From Porpolomopsis calyptriformis (Eukaryota > Basidiomycota > Agaricomycetes > Agaricales > Hygrophoraceae), in the NCBI GenBank assembly GCA_951640195.1, contig OX621174.1, forward strand, positions 868,001 through 932,000: a DNA stretch of 64,000 nt. Reading direction: 5' to 3'. The number at the start of each line of letters is the position of its first letter. Position 1 is the stretch's first letter. The notes under the pieces are model-generated. The model was not told the origin of the DNA and did not search any database. It worked only from the letters and a program-made list of their open reading frames with translations. Shown piece after piece: positions 24,001 through 35,457 of this stretch. The position numbers and the translations under genes were made by a program.

Positions 24001-25810
24001 CTTTCACTCAAGATCACTTACCCCTGCTGAAAAGAAATATCCAACTCATGACGCTGAGCTTTTAGCGATTATAGACTGTCTCAAAACATGGCAACATCTT
24101 CTGGAAGGTTCACAACATGATCTTCTAATCCGCACTGACAGTCTTACCCTCAAATATTTCAATATCGCTCGTGTATTATTTGGACGACGCGATCGTTGGT
24201 CAGAGATTTTGGCAAGATACGAGTACAAAATCGAGTACATCCCAGGGAGGAAGAACAAGGCCAATGGGCTATCCAGGTGCCCGGATTATTTCGATGGAGG
24301 TAAAGGTGAGGTGGAAGATGAAATCTTGATCGCAGAAGATCACTGGATCAATTCAATTGTCAAACTTTTGGAACCGAACTTTTTTGCAAGACTACGCTTC
24401 AAGCTACCAATACTGGACAAGATCTCACAGAAAATCGAGGATGCCTCATTGTTTTGGGACCAAGTCAATGGGTTGGTTCATGATGTTGAAGGTTGAATTG
24501 TGGTGCTGGAGGAAGTATCTTTGCGCACAGACATAATCCAACTGTCCCATGCCTACCCCCATGCTGGACACCCTGGCATTGAGAAGACGAAGGAGCTGGT
24601 GCTCTGAAACTTTGTTTGGGATGGCGTCTCTCAAGATGTTATCAACTATGTACGGTCCTGCCCTGCTTGTCAACAGAACAAGAACTATCCCTCAAAACTG
24701 ACAGGACTCTTACAACCTATACCCCCTGCTACCGAACCATGGATTGAGATAACTGTCGATCTCATCATTCAACTACCTGACTCACTTGGATATGATGCCA
24801 TGATGGTAGTCATTGATCGCTTTACGAAACAAGCCCACTTTATTCTGACGACTTCCAATCTCTCATCAGAAGGCACTGCCCGACTCTTCCGTGATCACAT
24901 CTGGAAACACCATGGATGGCCAAAGAAGATCATTTCTGATTGAGGAGTTCAATTCGCATCGAAATTCACTGAAGCCCTCAATAAACTTCTAGGAACCATT
25001 TCTAGACTGTCTACTGCTTATCATCCCAAAACTGATAGTCAGACCAAACAAACGAACCAAGAACTCGAAGTCTACCTATGGTTCTATACCAATTTCATGC
25101 AAGACGACTGGTCCGAATGGCTGGCTTCTGCTGAATTTGCTTACAATAATTGACAACACTCCGCCACTTCACAATCACCCTTCTATCTGGAATACGGCCG
25201 TCACCCTCATTTACCGATCACTATCGAATCCCCAAGTAACGTCCCTGCAGCAAACACCTTTCACGAATGTCTCATGCATGCTCAGAAGAATGCTGGCGAA
25301 TCACTGTCACACGCCGCAGAATCGATGAAGAAGTACGCTGATCGAAAATAGAAACTCTCTCCCTCCTTCAGAATTGGAGATTTGGTTTGGTTAGATACCA
25401 AGAACATCAAGACAACTCGACCTGCCAAGAAACTAGATAACAGAAGAACTAGACTGTTCAAGATCCTAAAACAAGTATCAGATCTTGCCTATCTTATTGA
25501 TATCCCCGGAACTTGGAAGCTCCACCCAGTTTTTCACGTATCACTCCTGAGACCTAACGTCAGAGATAAGTCGCTCCACCCAGATATCACTGATACATCT
25601 CAACCTCCCCCAGATCTGATCCAGAACAAAGAAGAATATGAAGTAGAATCTATTCTTCAACACTCCAGAGCTAAACGCCGATGAAAGTATTTGGTCAAAT
25701 GGAAAGGTTATCCGATCGAAGAAGCCACTTGGGAAGAATGATCGAACGTCTTACAACATGCCAAGGAAATTGTGAAGACTTACAAAGACTTAATTCAAAT
25801 GGTGATTTAA
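21073..25810 (+). pseudogene. element A gag-pol with chromodomain, many stops
   Basis: Gag: an Ala/Gln/Pro-rich head, then AKPDEFTGRQQDVDKFINSC at about 21290-21350, and a CCHC knuckle CYSCGQPGHFVNAC at about 21958-22000. Pol: protease around 22440-22500 with a DSGASGNF core, RT with YIDDILI near 23489, RNase H near 23930, integrase with a HHCC finger (24530-24680) and a catalytic domain (24750-25150), then a chromodomain VKWKGYPIEEATW at about 25690-25730. Stops often fall where the intact relative C has Arg, for example in FGL*NS, SD*G and NN*Q. It is a dead copy related to element C. Confidence 0.88.
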
Positions 25811-25955
25811 CTTGTTTGTCATCATTCTGGCTGTCCATTTTTGAAATTCTATTCTTAGATCTGAGAGGCACTTATAAACTCAGAGACGTTGATACGTCTC
25901 CTTCCAATCCTTTCCCCAATACTAACATCAAAAACTACTGTTCAACAATGCCCGC

Positions 25956-26498
25956 TGTAGGAGATCTACTCTCCCTATGAACGGAAAACCTCTCCATCAC
26001 ACACGAGCTCAACCTCACCAAATCCGTATACACATATCCCAAAAGCCTGACCCCTCCAACCTTCCGATAAACGTTCCGATAATGTCCGCCTCTAACCGGA
26101 GGACTTCTGAAAACATGAACTCCTTCGGAAACACCTCAAACCGATTGGAAAGTCTCTTTTCTTTGTTTTCCTTATCTTATCTACCTTTTCCTATCTTCCT
26201 TTCACCTATCTACCTAATTTCCACTCACATATTCTTACAAAGGAACTATCCTTTGTACACATACCTACAAAGAAGTTCCTTTATTCACCTCCTCTATATA
26301 TATCAAGTAGATAATCACTAAAGAAGACAGACACACCTTCCCCAATACATACCTTCCCTTCCTACCCAATATATCAAGCTTTCATAAGCTTGAAACCCCT
26401 GTCTATCATCATCTGATTACTGAATCAGTTCCTACGTGTTCTGATACCCCTTGGACGAATGAGAGGAATCTCCCCCAAGATCCCTCATGCCTTCTACA
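25956..26498 (+). repeat. element B 5' LTR (543 bp)
   Basis: Begins TGTAGGAGATCTACTC and ends CCTTCTACA. It matches 40553-41095 throughout. A primer-binding site starting TTGGAGCCCACCGC follows two bases later (from about 26501). Confidence 0.92.
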
Positions 26499-26500
26499 TA

Positions 26501-26520
26501 ATTGGAGCCCACCGCGAGGG
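26501..26520 (+). other. element B primer-binding site (tRNA type)
   Basis: TGGAGCCCACCGCGAG contains TGG, the complement of a tRNA CCA end, immediately after the LTR. This element therefore looks tRNA-primed, unlike A and C. The tRNA is not identified. Confidence 0.45.
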
Positions 26521-26559
26521 GTTCTAACATGTCTGCTTTTCAGTATTCTACCACTCCGC

Positions 26560-28719
26560 CGCTCCGCACACCTCAACCGCTCTTCACAATCCTTACCTGT
26601 CCTCCCAACATCTACACCCACCTCCGACTCCTCGGATGAGCTTATTATCAAAGCCCTTATCAACCCCTTGACCTCAGCTTCCCTTCTCAACACCCCTTTG
26701 GAAGGAAACGTAAACCTTCCACCTGCAAGTAAAACACCCCTCACCACACTCCCCAACACCATACCTATTCCCACTCCCTCAACATCTTCCCCCGCCATGG
26801 CCAACCCAGCTCGAATACCTTTCTGACACTCTTCCGGTGCCCCCGTCTTCGACGGAAACCCCACACACCTCAACCGATACTTCTCTGACATCGACATGAT
26901 GTACACAACCCTTGGGATGAACCCTACTGATGAAGAACGAATCACTCACACTCTGTATTTCCTAGACAACGACGTTGCTCTCCTTTGGGAAATGCTCCGC
27001 CCCGGAGTAACTAACCCCTGGACATGGAACTCCTTCAGAGACGACATCTGAACACTCTACCCCGGTTCCAACACCAACAACACCCTGCACAACGTCGCGG
27101 ACCTCGAACGATTCACTCAGGAAACCGCTTCCAAAGGGGTGTACACCCGAGGTGATCTAGGAGAGTACTTCTGAGAGTTCACCCAGATCTCATCCCACCT
27201 TTTACGGACCAACTGGATCAATCAACGGACCGTCGACAGACTATTTGCCCAAGGCTTCAGAATATCTACCCTGCGCCAGATCGAACACAGACTATCCATC
27301 ACCATGCTGAATCATCACCCTGATGAGCCATATCCTATGAAAGACATCAACAATGCTGCCCAGTTCCTCCTTTGTTCCACTTCCCCAATCACTTCACTGC
27401 CACCCATCACCCCCACCACATCCCGCACAACCCCCAAAACAGAGTCAAGTGATACCATCACCATGGCAAATCTCATGACCACCATGATGAAAAACCAAAC
27501 CGATCGACCCCCGGAATTACTTGACTCCGACGGAAACCTGCCCCTGACAGCAGACTAACCCGTGCATCTTTTGCGGATCTCCGAATTGTCACATCTGGAC
27601 ATGTGTTATGGCTGAAGAGTTTATAAGAGCTGGGAAGTGCATCCGGAACGATTGAAGACAAATAGTTCTCCCAAATGGCAACTACCTCCCTTGGGACATC
27701 ACTGGCAACACCCTCTCAGAGAAATTCAACAATTGGCAGGGTGCCAATCCTGGAAACCTTGCCTCACTAGCCCCTGTCATCACTGCTGCCATCATTGAGA
27801 TGATTCCCCCCTCGGATCCACATTCTACATATGATACAACCACTTCCCCACTCCCCTTCTTCCCGGAAGATATCCCGTCTTTATCCGAAGATGACAACAC
27901 ACTCACGGTCCTCCATACTATGCTCGGAAACAAGATTGCCAAGAAGGGGGAATGAAACAAGAACCGGAAAACCCCTCCTCCCAAACCCAGACCAACATCA
28001 AAACCCATTGTCAAAATCCTGCCTTCTAACATACACAACCCGATCAAATCCGTTCCAACCCCACAACCCAAAGAACCCCAATTCCGGTTCCACTCCCCCA
28101 CCGAAGATCCAGTCCTGATGGACCAACTATACAACAATGTCCTTGGAGCCACTGTCACCACCATGGTTGGACACCTCCTGGCATCACATTCAGACATCCG
28201 AAAAAGGATCAAAGATCACACCACCAGCAAATGTATCCCCATCAACCTATCAGACGACTCAGACAACCCTGTTTCTAGCTTCTATACCACGCCAAACTCA
28301 CCCGACGAAGACACTATTGTAGCTGACGATGCCTCCGCCATCCGAGTAATCGATGTCCTCCTAGATGGAAGACAGAAAGAGGAAGCACTCCTCGACACCA
28401 GAAGCATGATAACCATCATTTGGAAAGACGTCTGGGAATGACTTGGTATCCCGATCCGATCCAATCTTATCATGCACATGGAGTTATCACACTCCACCGT
28501 CGCCCCCACCCTAGGAGTTCTTAAAAACCTCCCAGTCATCATCGGACCCTGTACCTTCTACATGCAGGTGCAGGTAGTGGAAAAACTACCTTGCGACATG
28601 ATTCTCGGACAGCCTTTCTATCTCCTCATGAACCTAGATAGCAGGATCAATCCGGACGGCTCACAACACATCAACATCACGGATCCGAACACCGGAAAGA
28701 GGATTAAAGTATCTACATG
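26560..28719 (+). pseudogene. element B gag and protease remnants
   Basis: The gag core at about 26830-27345 reads APVFDGNPTHLNRYFSDID, then DEERITHTLYFLDND, FTQETASKGVYTRGDLGEYF and LSITMLNHHPDEPYPMKDIN, the order of agaricomycete gypsy gag proteins. A linker and a retropepsin-like part (28118-28719) follow: IDVLLDGRQKEEALLDTRSM, where the active-site DSGS reads DTRS, then LGVLKNLPVIIGP and DMILGQPFYLLMN. Several TGA/TAG stops break it. Confidence 0.8.
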
Positions 28720-29366
28720 ACCACGAGCCCAGAAGCCCAACAAGAAACTCGTCCCCATGGGTTTTTAAATGTTGAGAGTATGGATTATACCCAAAACCCT
28801 GTTCCGGTTCCCACACCTTCGCCATCTGTACTCTCGGGTCCTATCTCTTACCAAACTTTGATTCCACCGACGCCCTCCACACCCAACAACACATCTGTTT
28901 CCCCACACACGACCTCTGTTTCCCCGACCTCCCCAAACAACATCATCCACTCCCGCATATCGGAACGATCTCAGAACAACCTAAACGATGATCACCCCTG
29001 CGGACAGGGAGCAACCTTCGACATCCCTCTCTCTGACATCCCAGACTCCCTTCTCACTCCCGTATCTGTACACAAATCTTCCTTAGCTGATTATGTCGCA
29101 GATATCGATGAACATGATTACACCCATGCCACCTACACTGGAAAGAAATATAAGAAAGTGGCGGACCGTGTCCTGCCTATCAAGGGAACGCTACCCGAAG
29201 AATTCCGCATCGTCCGACATCAACACCCCGATCCATTGGCTAACCTTCCATCACTTCCCTTCCATCCACTGCCATTTACACCAGGCTCTGTTTACACCCA
29301 AGAATGGAAAGACAAGCACAACATCAATCCCGATGGATTCCTATGGCCCAAAGAAGAAACCCTTGC

Positions 29367-29692
29367 TGTTATGATTCGGTAGTCAAGGGGTTTTACTTCT
29401 CGCGTTGGAGGGGCTGATGAGGAAATGGAATTCGACTAAAGAGTGGGGGAGCTAACTAGGAATCGAACTTAACCTACTGACTAGAAATCAGGCTTTATAT
29501 ACTAACTACCTGAATCGCCATGAGTCAGTCGTGTGTACGATTACAAAGCGGAATCCGGAATGTGACTCGTGAAGAGTCGGAAGGAAGGTACATGTGATCA
29601 GTCTCTATGTATAGAATGGTAAAACGGAAGGATAGACGGAACAGAGACTAATCAAATATGACTAAGAGAAAAAGAAAAAGATGTCCGTGACA
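29367..29692 (-). repeat. element C 3' LTR (326 bp)
   Basis: On the plus strand it reads TGTTATGATTCGGTAG to AGATGTCCGTGACA. It appears identical to 35633-35958. Confidence 0.95.
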
Positions 29693-29709
29693 TACACCCA
29701 CACTAAAAG

Positions 29710-29728
29710 GAATTTCGTCCCGAAATTC
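29710..29728 (-). other. hairpin upstream of the element C 3' LTR
   Basis: GAATTTCG-TCC-CGAAATTC is a perfect 8-bp inverted repeat with a 3-nt loop, about 18 nt from the 3' LTR. Element A has the related text tcgaatttcccgaaa just before its 3' LTR (about 41842-41856). I recall similar elements before the 3' LTR of other chromoviruses. A structural role in the RNA is inference. Confidence 0.6.
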
Positions 29729-29772
29729 GAGGCGGCTTCGAGAGTGTTGAAGGGTGTGGAGGAGGGGAAGGA

Positions 29773-30351
29773 CTAGATTGAGTCCTTGTTGGAGGCGATG
29801 GTCGACAGGGAAATAATGTCGACCGGGGAAATATCGTCGTCGTCGGGGATGGTGATGGGGTTCGACGACGAACCGGGGGGAACGATGAGCGGACCCGGGA
29901 AAACAGGGGGAACTGGAGAATCAAGATGGGGAAGTACCTTCGCGACTTCCTCGTACTTTGCCTCCCAGTATTTGGCCTGCTCTCGCCAGTACTCATTCCC
30001 TCTCCTGTTTCCGTCCAAACTCATTCCTTGGTTGTACAATTCTTCGTTTAGCCTTGCAATCTCGTTCTTGTAGTAATCGATATCTTTCTGTAGTGACTCG
30101 ATGATCTGCTCGGGCGGGATGGGTGGAGCGACGATTTCCTCTGGCCATATGGGAAGGTCTCGATTTCGTGCGCGACGGTTGTGCTGCCAGAGTTGTCCGG
30201 CGAGCTCGGCTTCACCGTAAGCGGAGGAGGTGGAAGCGAGCGGAGGGGGAGCGCGACGAGGGGGTTGCCCTCCAGTGGACATGCGAGGAGCGCGGGGTGG
30301 ACGACCACCAGTAGACTTGCGGGCAGTTTGATGCGAGCGTTCGGCGGGCAT
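29773..30351 (-). CDS. extra ORF of element C after pol (coiled-coil protein)
   Basis: 192 aa from an ATG: MPAERSHQTARKSTGGRPPR, then a basic Arg/Pro/Gly head with two near-repeats (STGGRPPRAPR and STGGQPPRRAP). Next come RARNRDLPIWPEE, a predicted coiled coil (YYKNEIARLNEELYNQG), YWREQAKYWEAKYEEVAK, and a Pro- then Asp-rich tail ending ASNKDSI. It has the same sense as gag-pol and its own ATG, between pol and the 3' LTR, where env lies in retroviruses. But it shows no signal peptide or membrane segment. Element A has a homologue in the same position. The basic head suggests nucleic-acid binding, but the function is unknown. Confidence 0.75.
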   Translation of the reverse strand: MPAERSHQTARKSTGGRPPRAPRMSTGGQPPRRAPPPLASTSSAYGEAELAGQLWQHNRRARNRDLPIWPEEIVAPPIPPEQIIESLQKDIDYYKNEIARLNEELYNQGMSLDGNRRGNEYWREQAKYWEAKYEEVAKVLPHLDSPVPPVFPGPLIVPPGSSSNPITIPDDDDISPVDIISLSTIASNKDSI

Positions 30352-30475
30352 AGCGAGATCGATTTCTTGAGAATGAAAGATGGAGACGAAAGAGATTATA
30401 AGGAAGAGTCGGAGTTTGGAAGAGGTGACAAAAGTGAAAATATAAATGAGGGGAGTTGATACCGTGAAAGAGTGA

Positions 30476-33400
30476 TCAAGTCGCCGTTTGAATTGATTGT
30501 TCGTATTCTAGAATTCGTTCTTTCGCATGGAGGAGGTTCTTCTTCGGTTCCCAGGTTGCTTCTTCAATGGGATAGCCGACCCATTTGACCAAATACGTAC
30601 GACGTCGGGTGGACCCGTGATGTTGGAGAATTTGTTCGACCTCATATTCTTCTTTCTCTTGAATGACATCCGGAGGTGGACGGAGATTATCATCTACTTC
30701 CTCTGGGTGGAGATCGGAGTTAATGTTAGCGGGTCTCAGGAGTGAAACGTGAAAGACGTCGTGTATTTTCCATGATAAGGGGAGGGCCAGGCGATAAGAG
30801 ACTTTTCCGATCTTTTCTAGAATTTTGAACGGTCCGGTGCGTCGGACATCAAGTTTGAGGGTTGGACGACCTGTTTTTAAGTTACGAGTATCAAGATAAA
30901 CAAATTGACCTATTTGGAGTTGGGTATCTTTCCGTTTGCGATCTGCGAAGCGTTTCATGGTTTCGGCCGCTGTTTCTAGAGCTTTTGTGGCTTCTTCACG
31001 GGCTTCTGTGAGATGATCGTGGAAGGTATCTGCTGCGGGGTTGGAAGTAGGGGCCGTAGGGACAGGTGGGACGAAGGGATGTTGGCCAGTATCAAGGTAA
31101 AAGGGAGTGTGTTTCGTCGAGGAGTGCTGTCGGTTATTGTAAGCGAATTCAGCTGGGGATAGCCAGTTGGACCAATCGTCTTGCATAAAGTTTGTATACA
31201 AACGAAGGTATTGTTCGAGTTCTTGATTGGTGCGTTCCGTTTGACCATCAGTTTGGGGGTGATAAGCGGTAGATAGACCGGAGATGATTCCCAAATGAGT
31301 GTTGAGAGCTTTCGCAAATTTGGAAGCGAACTGAGTTCCTCGATCGGTTATGATCTTCTTTGGCCAGCCGTGGTGTTTCCATACATTGTCCCTGAAGAGT
31401 TTTGCGACTCCTTCTGCAGAAATATTTGATGTCGTCGGAATAAAGTGAGCGCGCTTGGTGAAGCGGTCGACAACGACTAAGACAGCATCGTAGCCAGATG
31501 ATTGGGGGAGTTCCACGATTAGATCGGCGGTGATTTCTTTCCAAGGTTGAGACGAAGGGGGAATGGGTTCCAGGAGACCTGCAGGCTTTGAAGGATAGAG
31601 CTTGACTTGTTGGCAGGTCGGACAGGATGATACGAATACACGGATGTCAGGGGCAGCACTACTCCAGGTGTAGTTCCGCAACACAAGCTCACGTGTCTTC
31701 TCGATTCCGGGATGGCCTCCATGGGGCAGGGAGTGGGTCAATCGAATTATCTCTGTGCGTAGCAATACGTCTGCTGGCACGACAATACGATCTCCTGCAT
31801 CTCTCACAATTCCGTCAGTGAAGGAGTAGCCGGAAGAGGGATCGGATAACTTGATGCGAATGTCCTCTGGGATTTCGTTGAAGTCGGGGAAGCGAAGTCT
31901 TGACATAAAGGAAGGTTCGGACATGGAAATGACAGCATTGATGAAACGTTCGGGGGGGAGGAGGGCTTGGCCTTCTAGTTCTTCTTTTTCTGTACGACGG
32001 TGGTCGGGTCGGCGGGAGAGTCCATCGGCTTTGTTTTTGGTTCCAGGGGAATACTCGATTTTGAAGTCGAATCTTCCTAAGAATTCCATCCAACGTGCTT
32101 GTCGTCTGGAGAGGGATCTGTTCTGCATAAAATACTTGAGCGCTAAATTGTCCGTCTTTATCAACACAGTATCCCTTGCGCCCTCTAAAAGATAACGCCA
32201 ATATTTGAGGGAAGCAACGATTGCAAGCATCTCCAGATCATGGGTAGGATAGTTGTACTCGGCAGGGAGTAGAGACTTCGAGAAAAAGCCAACGGGGTGC
32301 CAACCGTTGTCGTGTTTCTGAGACAAGACTGCGCCAATACCGAAATCTGAGGCATCAGTCTCCAAGAGGTAAGGAAGGTTTGGCCGCGGGGTAAGAAGGA
32401 CAGGGGCTGTAGTGACGAGATGTTTGAGTTGCTCAAAAGCTTTTTGACACAAGGGAGACCAATCCCAAGGTTGGTCTTTCCGCAAAAGGCCACAGAGGGG
32501 ACGAACGACTGAGGAGAAACTTTTGATGTAACGACGCCAGAAGTTGGTGGTGCCAAGGAAGGACTGGAGGTCTCGCAGCTTTTGGGGCGTCGGCCAATTG
32601 ATGATGGCGTCTACCTTTTTTGGATTGATAGCGAGTTGACCTTTACTGATGATAGTACCAAGGTATGTAACAGAGGTCTTCTCCATTTGGCATTTGACGG
32701 GTTTGGCGGACAGTTGATTCTTCTCCATGAGCTTGAGGGTTTCGTCAGTCCAGTGGCGGATTTCTTCGGGGGTGTCGCCCATGATGAGAATGTCGTCAAT
32801 ATAAATGTGGACACAGCCAGAGTCCAGAACGGTTTTAAAGAGAACGTCTATCATTCGTTGGAAAGATGCTGGGGAGTTCCGTAGTCCAAAGAACATAACG
32901 GTCGGCTCGAAGAGTCCTCGATTGGTGATGAAAGCTGCTTTCCATTCGTCACCTTCCTTGAGTCGTATGTTGTTAAATCCCCATCGAATATCGATGACTG
33001 TAAAGAGTGAAGCAGTAGCAAGCTTCGGTACTTGGAGGATTTCCGATAGAAGGGGAAGGGGGTAACGATCAGGAATGGTTTTTGAGTTGATGTAGCGATA
33101 GTCCTGGATGGGACGTAGACCAGCACTGAGACCTTTAGCATTGATCTCTTCAGCCTTTTTCGCAAAGAAGAAGGGAGCAGCTTGCGGTGATTTCGATGGA
33201 CGTATCCGACCTGTTCTGAGATTTTCGTCAATAAACTTATTAAGTTCTACCTGTTCATAGGGGGAAAGGGGATAGAGTTTTCCGACTTGAAACTTGGTGT
33301 TCGGGTAGAGGTTGATCGCATGATCAAAAGAACGTCGAGGAGGAAGCTTGTCGAATTCTGCGGTATGAAAAACACGCCAGAAATTGTGATAACGACTGGG

Positions 33401-34096
33401 AATAAAGGATTTGATATCCTCCTCGATGGAAACTGGTCGGGAGTGGTCAACTCCGACCAAATGGATAAAGGAGTCATGTTTCAGACTCGAATCGAAGACG
33501 TAGAGTTCTTCCTGTGGGGGCAACACTCCGACTCGCATACTACTGAACAGCGTGTCACCAGACGCAAAGGTTAAGGTGCCTTTTGTCCAATTGATGGTGG
33601 GGTTGTGTCGCAAGAGCCATGGGAAGCCGAGGATGACCTGTTGCTTTTTTCCTAAGTTGGTGACCTCCAACCGGATTCGTTCTCGAAAGGATAGATCTGG
33701 TGCCTCAATAAACAGGTCTGTATCGTGCGTGATGGGACCTCCTCGGTTCTCGGAACCATCAGCGTTTCGTACCGGTATAACCTCATCCAACAGATAGGTC
33801 GATATCTCCATTTGACGAACGAATGCTTCGTCAATAAAATTCCCTGAGGCGCCAGAGTCAATGAGTGCTATGATAGCCACTCGTCGAAGATTGTCGGCAC
33901 TCGTGATCCAAAGATAGAATTCGAGAGCGCCTTTGCCCTGTTCAAGTGTGCCAAGAAAACGAAAACTTTTCATAGATGGTGGTACACATACGTGGGACAC
34001 AGCCAAAGTGCTCGGGCTTTTAGCACTTGGCCGGACTAAAAATCCTTTTGCTCTTTTAACGCCTGAGCTAGCGCAGCCCGTCTCTCCTTGTTCCAA
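30476..34096 (-). CDS. pol: element C pol polyprotein with chromodomain
   Basis: An open frame of about 1206 codons without stops. It overlaps the end of gag by 61 nt in the -1 frame and has no ATG of its own at the left edge. Domains in order: aspartic protease with DSGASGNF at about residue 80; RT with FGLRNSPASFQRM and YIDDILI (about 432-438); RNase H with LLETDASDFGIGAVLSQ; integrase with HHCC finger (HGGHPGIEKTRELV and CPTCQQVK) and catalytic motifs VVVDRFTKRAHFIP and ITDRGTQFASKF; and a C-terminal chromodomain (YLVKWVGYPIEEATWEPKKN). A chromodomain usually steers integration to marked chromatin, which fits insertion into older elements. All catalytic motifs look complete. Confidence 0.95.
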   Translation of the reverse strand: MEQGETGCASSGVKRAKGFLVRPSAKSPSTLAVSHVCVPPSMKSFRFLGTLEQGKGALEFYLWITSADNLRRVAIIALIDSGASGNFIDEAFVRQMEISTYLLDEVIPVRNADGSENRGGPITHDTDLFIEAPDLSFRERIRLEVTNLGKKQQVILGFPWLLRHNPTINWTKGTLTFASGDTLFSSMRVGVLPPQEELYVFDSSLKHDSFIHLVGVDHSRPVSIEEDIKSFIPSRYHNFWRVFHTAEFDKLPPRRSFDHAINLYPNTKFQVGKLYPLSPYEQVELNKFIDENLRTGRIRPSKSPQAAPFFFAKKAEEINAKGLSAGLRPIQDYRYINSKTIPDRYPLPLLSEILQVPKLATASLFTVIDIRWGFNNIRLKEGDEWKAAFITNRGLFEPTVMFFGLRNSPASFQRMIDVLFKTVLDSGCVHIYIDDILIMGDTPEEIRHWTDETLKLMEKNQLSAKPVKCQMEKTSVTYLGTIISKGQLAINPKKVDAIINWPTPQKLRDLQSFLGTTNFWRRYIKSFSSVVRPLCGLLRKDQPWDWSPLCQKAFEQLKHLVTTAPVLLTPRPNLPYLLETDASDFGIGAVLSQKHDNGWHPVGFFSKSLLPAEYNYPTHDLEMLAIVASLKYWRYLLEGARDTVLIKTDNLALKYFMQNRSLSRRQARWMEFLGRFDFKIEYSPGTKNKADGLSRRPDHRRTEKEELEGQALLPPERFINAVISMSEPSFMSRLRFPDFNEIPEDIRIKLSDPSSGYSFTDGIVRDAGDRIVVPADVLLRTEIIRLTHSLPHGGHPGIEKTRELVLRNYTWSSAAPDIRVFVSSCPTCQQVKLYPSKPAGLLEPIPPSSQPWKEITADLIVELPQSSGYDAVLVVVDRFTKRAHFIPTTSNISAEGVAKLFRDNVWKHHGWPKKIITDRGTQFASKFAKALNTHLGIISGLSTAYHPQTDGQTERTNQELEQYLRLYTNFMQDDWSNWLSPAEFAYNNRQHSSTKHTPFYLDTGQHPFVPPVPTAPTSNPAADTFHDHLTEAREEATKALETAAETMKRFADRKRKDTQLQIGQFVYLDTRNLKTGRPTLKLDVRRTGPFKILEKIGKVSYRLALPLSWKIHDVFHVSLLRPANINSDLHPEEVDDNLRPPPDVIQEKEEYEVEQILQHHGSTRRRTYLVKWVGYPIEEATWEPKKNLLHAKERILEYEQSIQTAT

Positions 34097-35457
34097 TTTG
34101 CGATTCCCATATCCTTCAAGTCGTCCTTTGCCATCCTTTTTTCCTTTTCGTCGTCCTCCGATACCTCCTCTATCCGCACTTCCAATTCTTCTGTATCGAC
34201 CCGATTGATCGTTCGGACATTCCGTCCTTTGCCTCGACCGCGATTTCCTCCTTTTCCTCGAGTAGAGTTTGAGGATTCTTGACGTGCCGGAACGTCTTCA
34301 GCACGTGGGCTTCGACATTCGTTGGCGTAGTGTCCCTTTTTGCCACAATTGTAGCAAGTGATGGAGGAGTTGTCTCGTTTCGCTGCCTTGAGAGAGGCTT
34401 CTCTCGATTCTTGTTTAATCGGGGATGAAGTGGTGGTGGTGGTGGAGCGGGAAGGGTTTCCTCGTGGACTCGATTTGGTTTCAGACTTCTTTCCTTTTTG
34501 ATCTCGACTTGACCACAATGCTTGTTCGGCTCGTTGTTCCTGGTACTGTTCTTCGAACTGGGCCGCTTTCGTCGTCCAGTCCAGCAAAGTCGACGGCATA
34601 TTGTCCATCGAGTAGATCCGCGTTCGGATCGGCTGGGGGAGTCCGGCTTTGTAAAACCGAAGTAGAGCGGTCTCGTTGTACTCAGTTCTTGCTGCGTGTT
34701 GCATGAACCGAAGGTTGTAGTCTTCTATCGTTCCTGTCATCTTCACTTTCTCTAGCTCGATCCGCGCCTTCGCCGCTGGGTTGATCCTTCCGAAAGCTTC
34801 CCTGAAATCGTCCAAAAATGTTGCATAGTCCCATACGAAATTCCTCGTTCTGTCAACTCCTTCTGTGAACAGTCGTCCCCAGGCCCGTGGATTGCCGTCA
34901 CCGAGGTAGGAGAGCATATAGACGATCTTCTGTTTGTTGTTGTAGTCTTTGACCACAAAGTTGAGTCGACATTGATGAATGAAGTCTTCAAGCTTCTCGG
35001 AGGTTCCATCATACTCGGTCGGATCGGCGATCTTGATTTTGGTGGGGGCTGGTAATGCGGGGGGAGCAGTCGTCTGGGTGGGTAGTTGAGTGGGAAAGGT
35101 TGGTTGGGATGGAGGTTGGACGGATTGGGTTCTTCTTGTGGGATAAACGAAAGGATTCGAGGGGGAAAGTCCAGGTCCCCGAAGCACAGATCGTCGTCGT
35201 GGGGGAGGGGTGGCTGGTTCAGATTCTTCGCGTCGACTTTCTTTGAGAGCTTTCAGCTCCTTTCGGAGCTCTTCATTGACGTCGACTTCGCTGTAGTACC
35301 AACCGCGGAACTGGTCGATTTGTGCTCTTAGATCTCTGAGCTCTTGTTCCATGTTAAATGGGACGACGACTTCTTCTTCTTCCTGAATGGTGGGGGGAAT
35401 GTTACTGGGTCCTGGTGCGGGAACGGATTGATCGGCTTCGTATTTTTGTTGAGACAT
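34036..35457 (-). CDS. gag: element C gag protein
   Basis: 473 aa from ATG at 35457 (MSQQKYEADQSVPAPGPSN). An acidic helical head (EQELRDLRAQIDQFRGWYY) is followed by a Pro-rich linker, the capsid-like core KIADPTEYDGTSEKLEDFIH, DFREAFGRINPAAKARIELE and YNLRFMQHAARTEYNE, a Ser/Thr-rich segment, a CCHC zinc knuckle CYNCGKKGHYANEC, an Arg/Gly-rich stretch (GKGGNRGRGKGRN), and an acidic to basic tail. It ends ...KDF in a run of five T just before TAG, within the overlap with pol. Confidence 0.95.
   Translation of the reverse strand: MSQQKYEADQSVPAPGPSNIPPTIQEEEEVVVPFNMEQELRDLRAQIDQFRGWYYSEVDVNEELRKELKALKESRREESEPATPPPRRRSVLRGPGLSPSNPFVYPTRRTQSVQPPSQPTFPTQLPTQTTAPPALPAPTKIKIADPTEYDGTSEKLEDFIHQCRLNFVVKDYNNKQKIVYMLSYLGDGNPRAWGRLFTEGVDRTRNFVWDYATFLDDFREAFGRINPAAKARIELEKVKMTGTIEDYNLRFMQHAARTEYNETALLRFYKAGLPQPIRTRIYSMDNMPSTLLDWTTKAAQFEEQYQEQRAEQALWSSRDQKGKKSETKSSPRGNPSRSTTTTTSSPIKQESREASLKAAKRDNSSITCYNCGKKGHYANECRSPRAEDVPARQESSNSTRGKGGNRGRGKGRNVRTINRVDTEELEVRIEEVSEDDEKEKRMAKDDLKDMGIANWNKERRAALAQALKEQKDF

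Noticed and set aside
26409..26945. minus-strand open frame of 178 codons in element B
   Set aside because: It is the shadow of the plus-strand gag leader, and no domain or splice signals support it.
29773..30351. env gene in element C
   Set aside because: The position fits, but there is no signal peptide, membrane anchor or glycosylation pattern. The protein is basic and coiled-coil.
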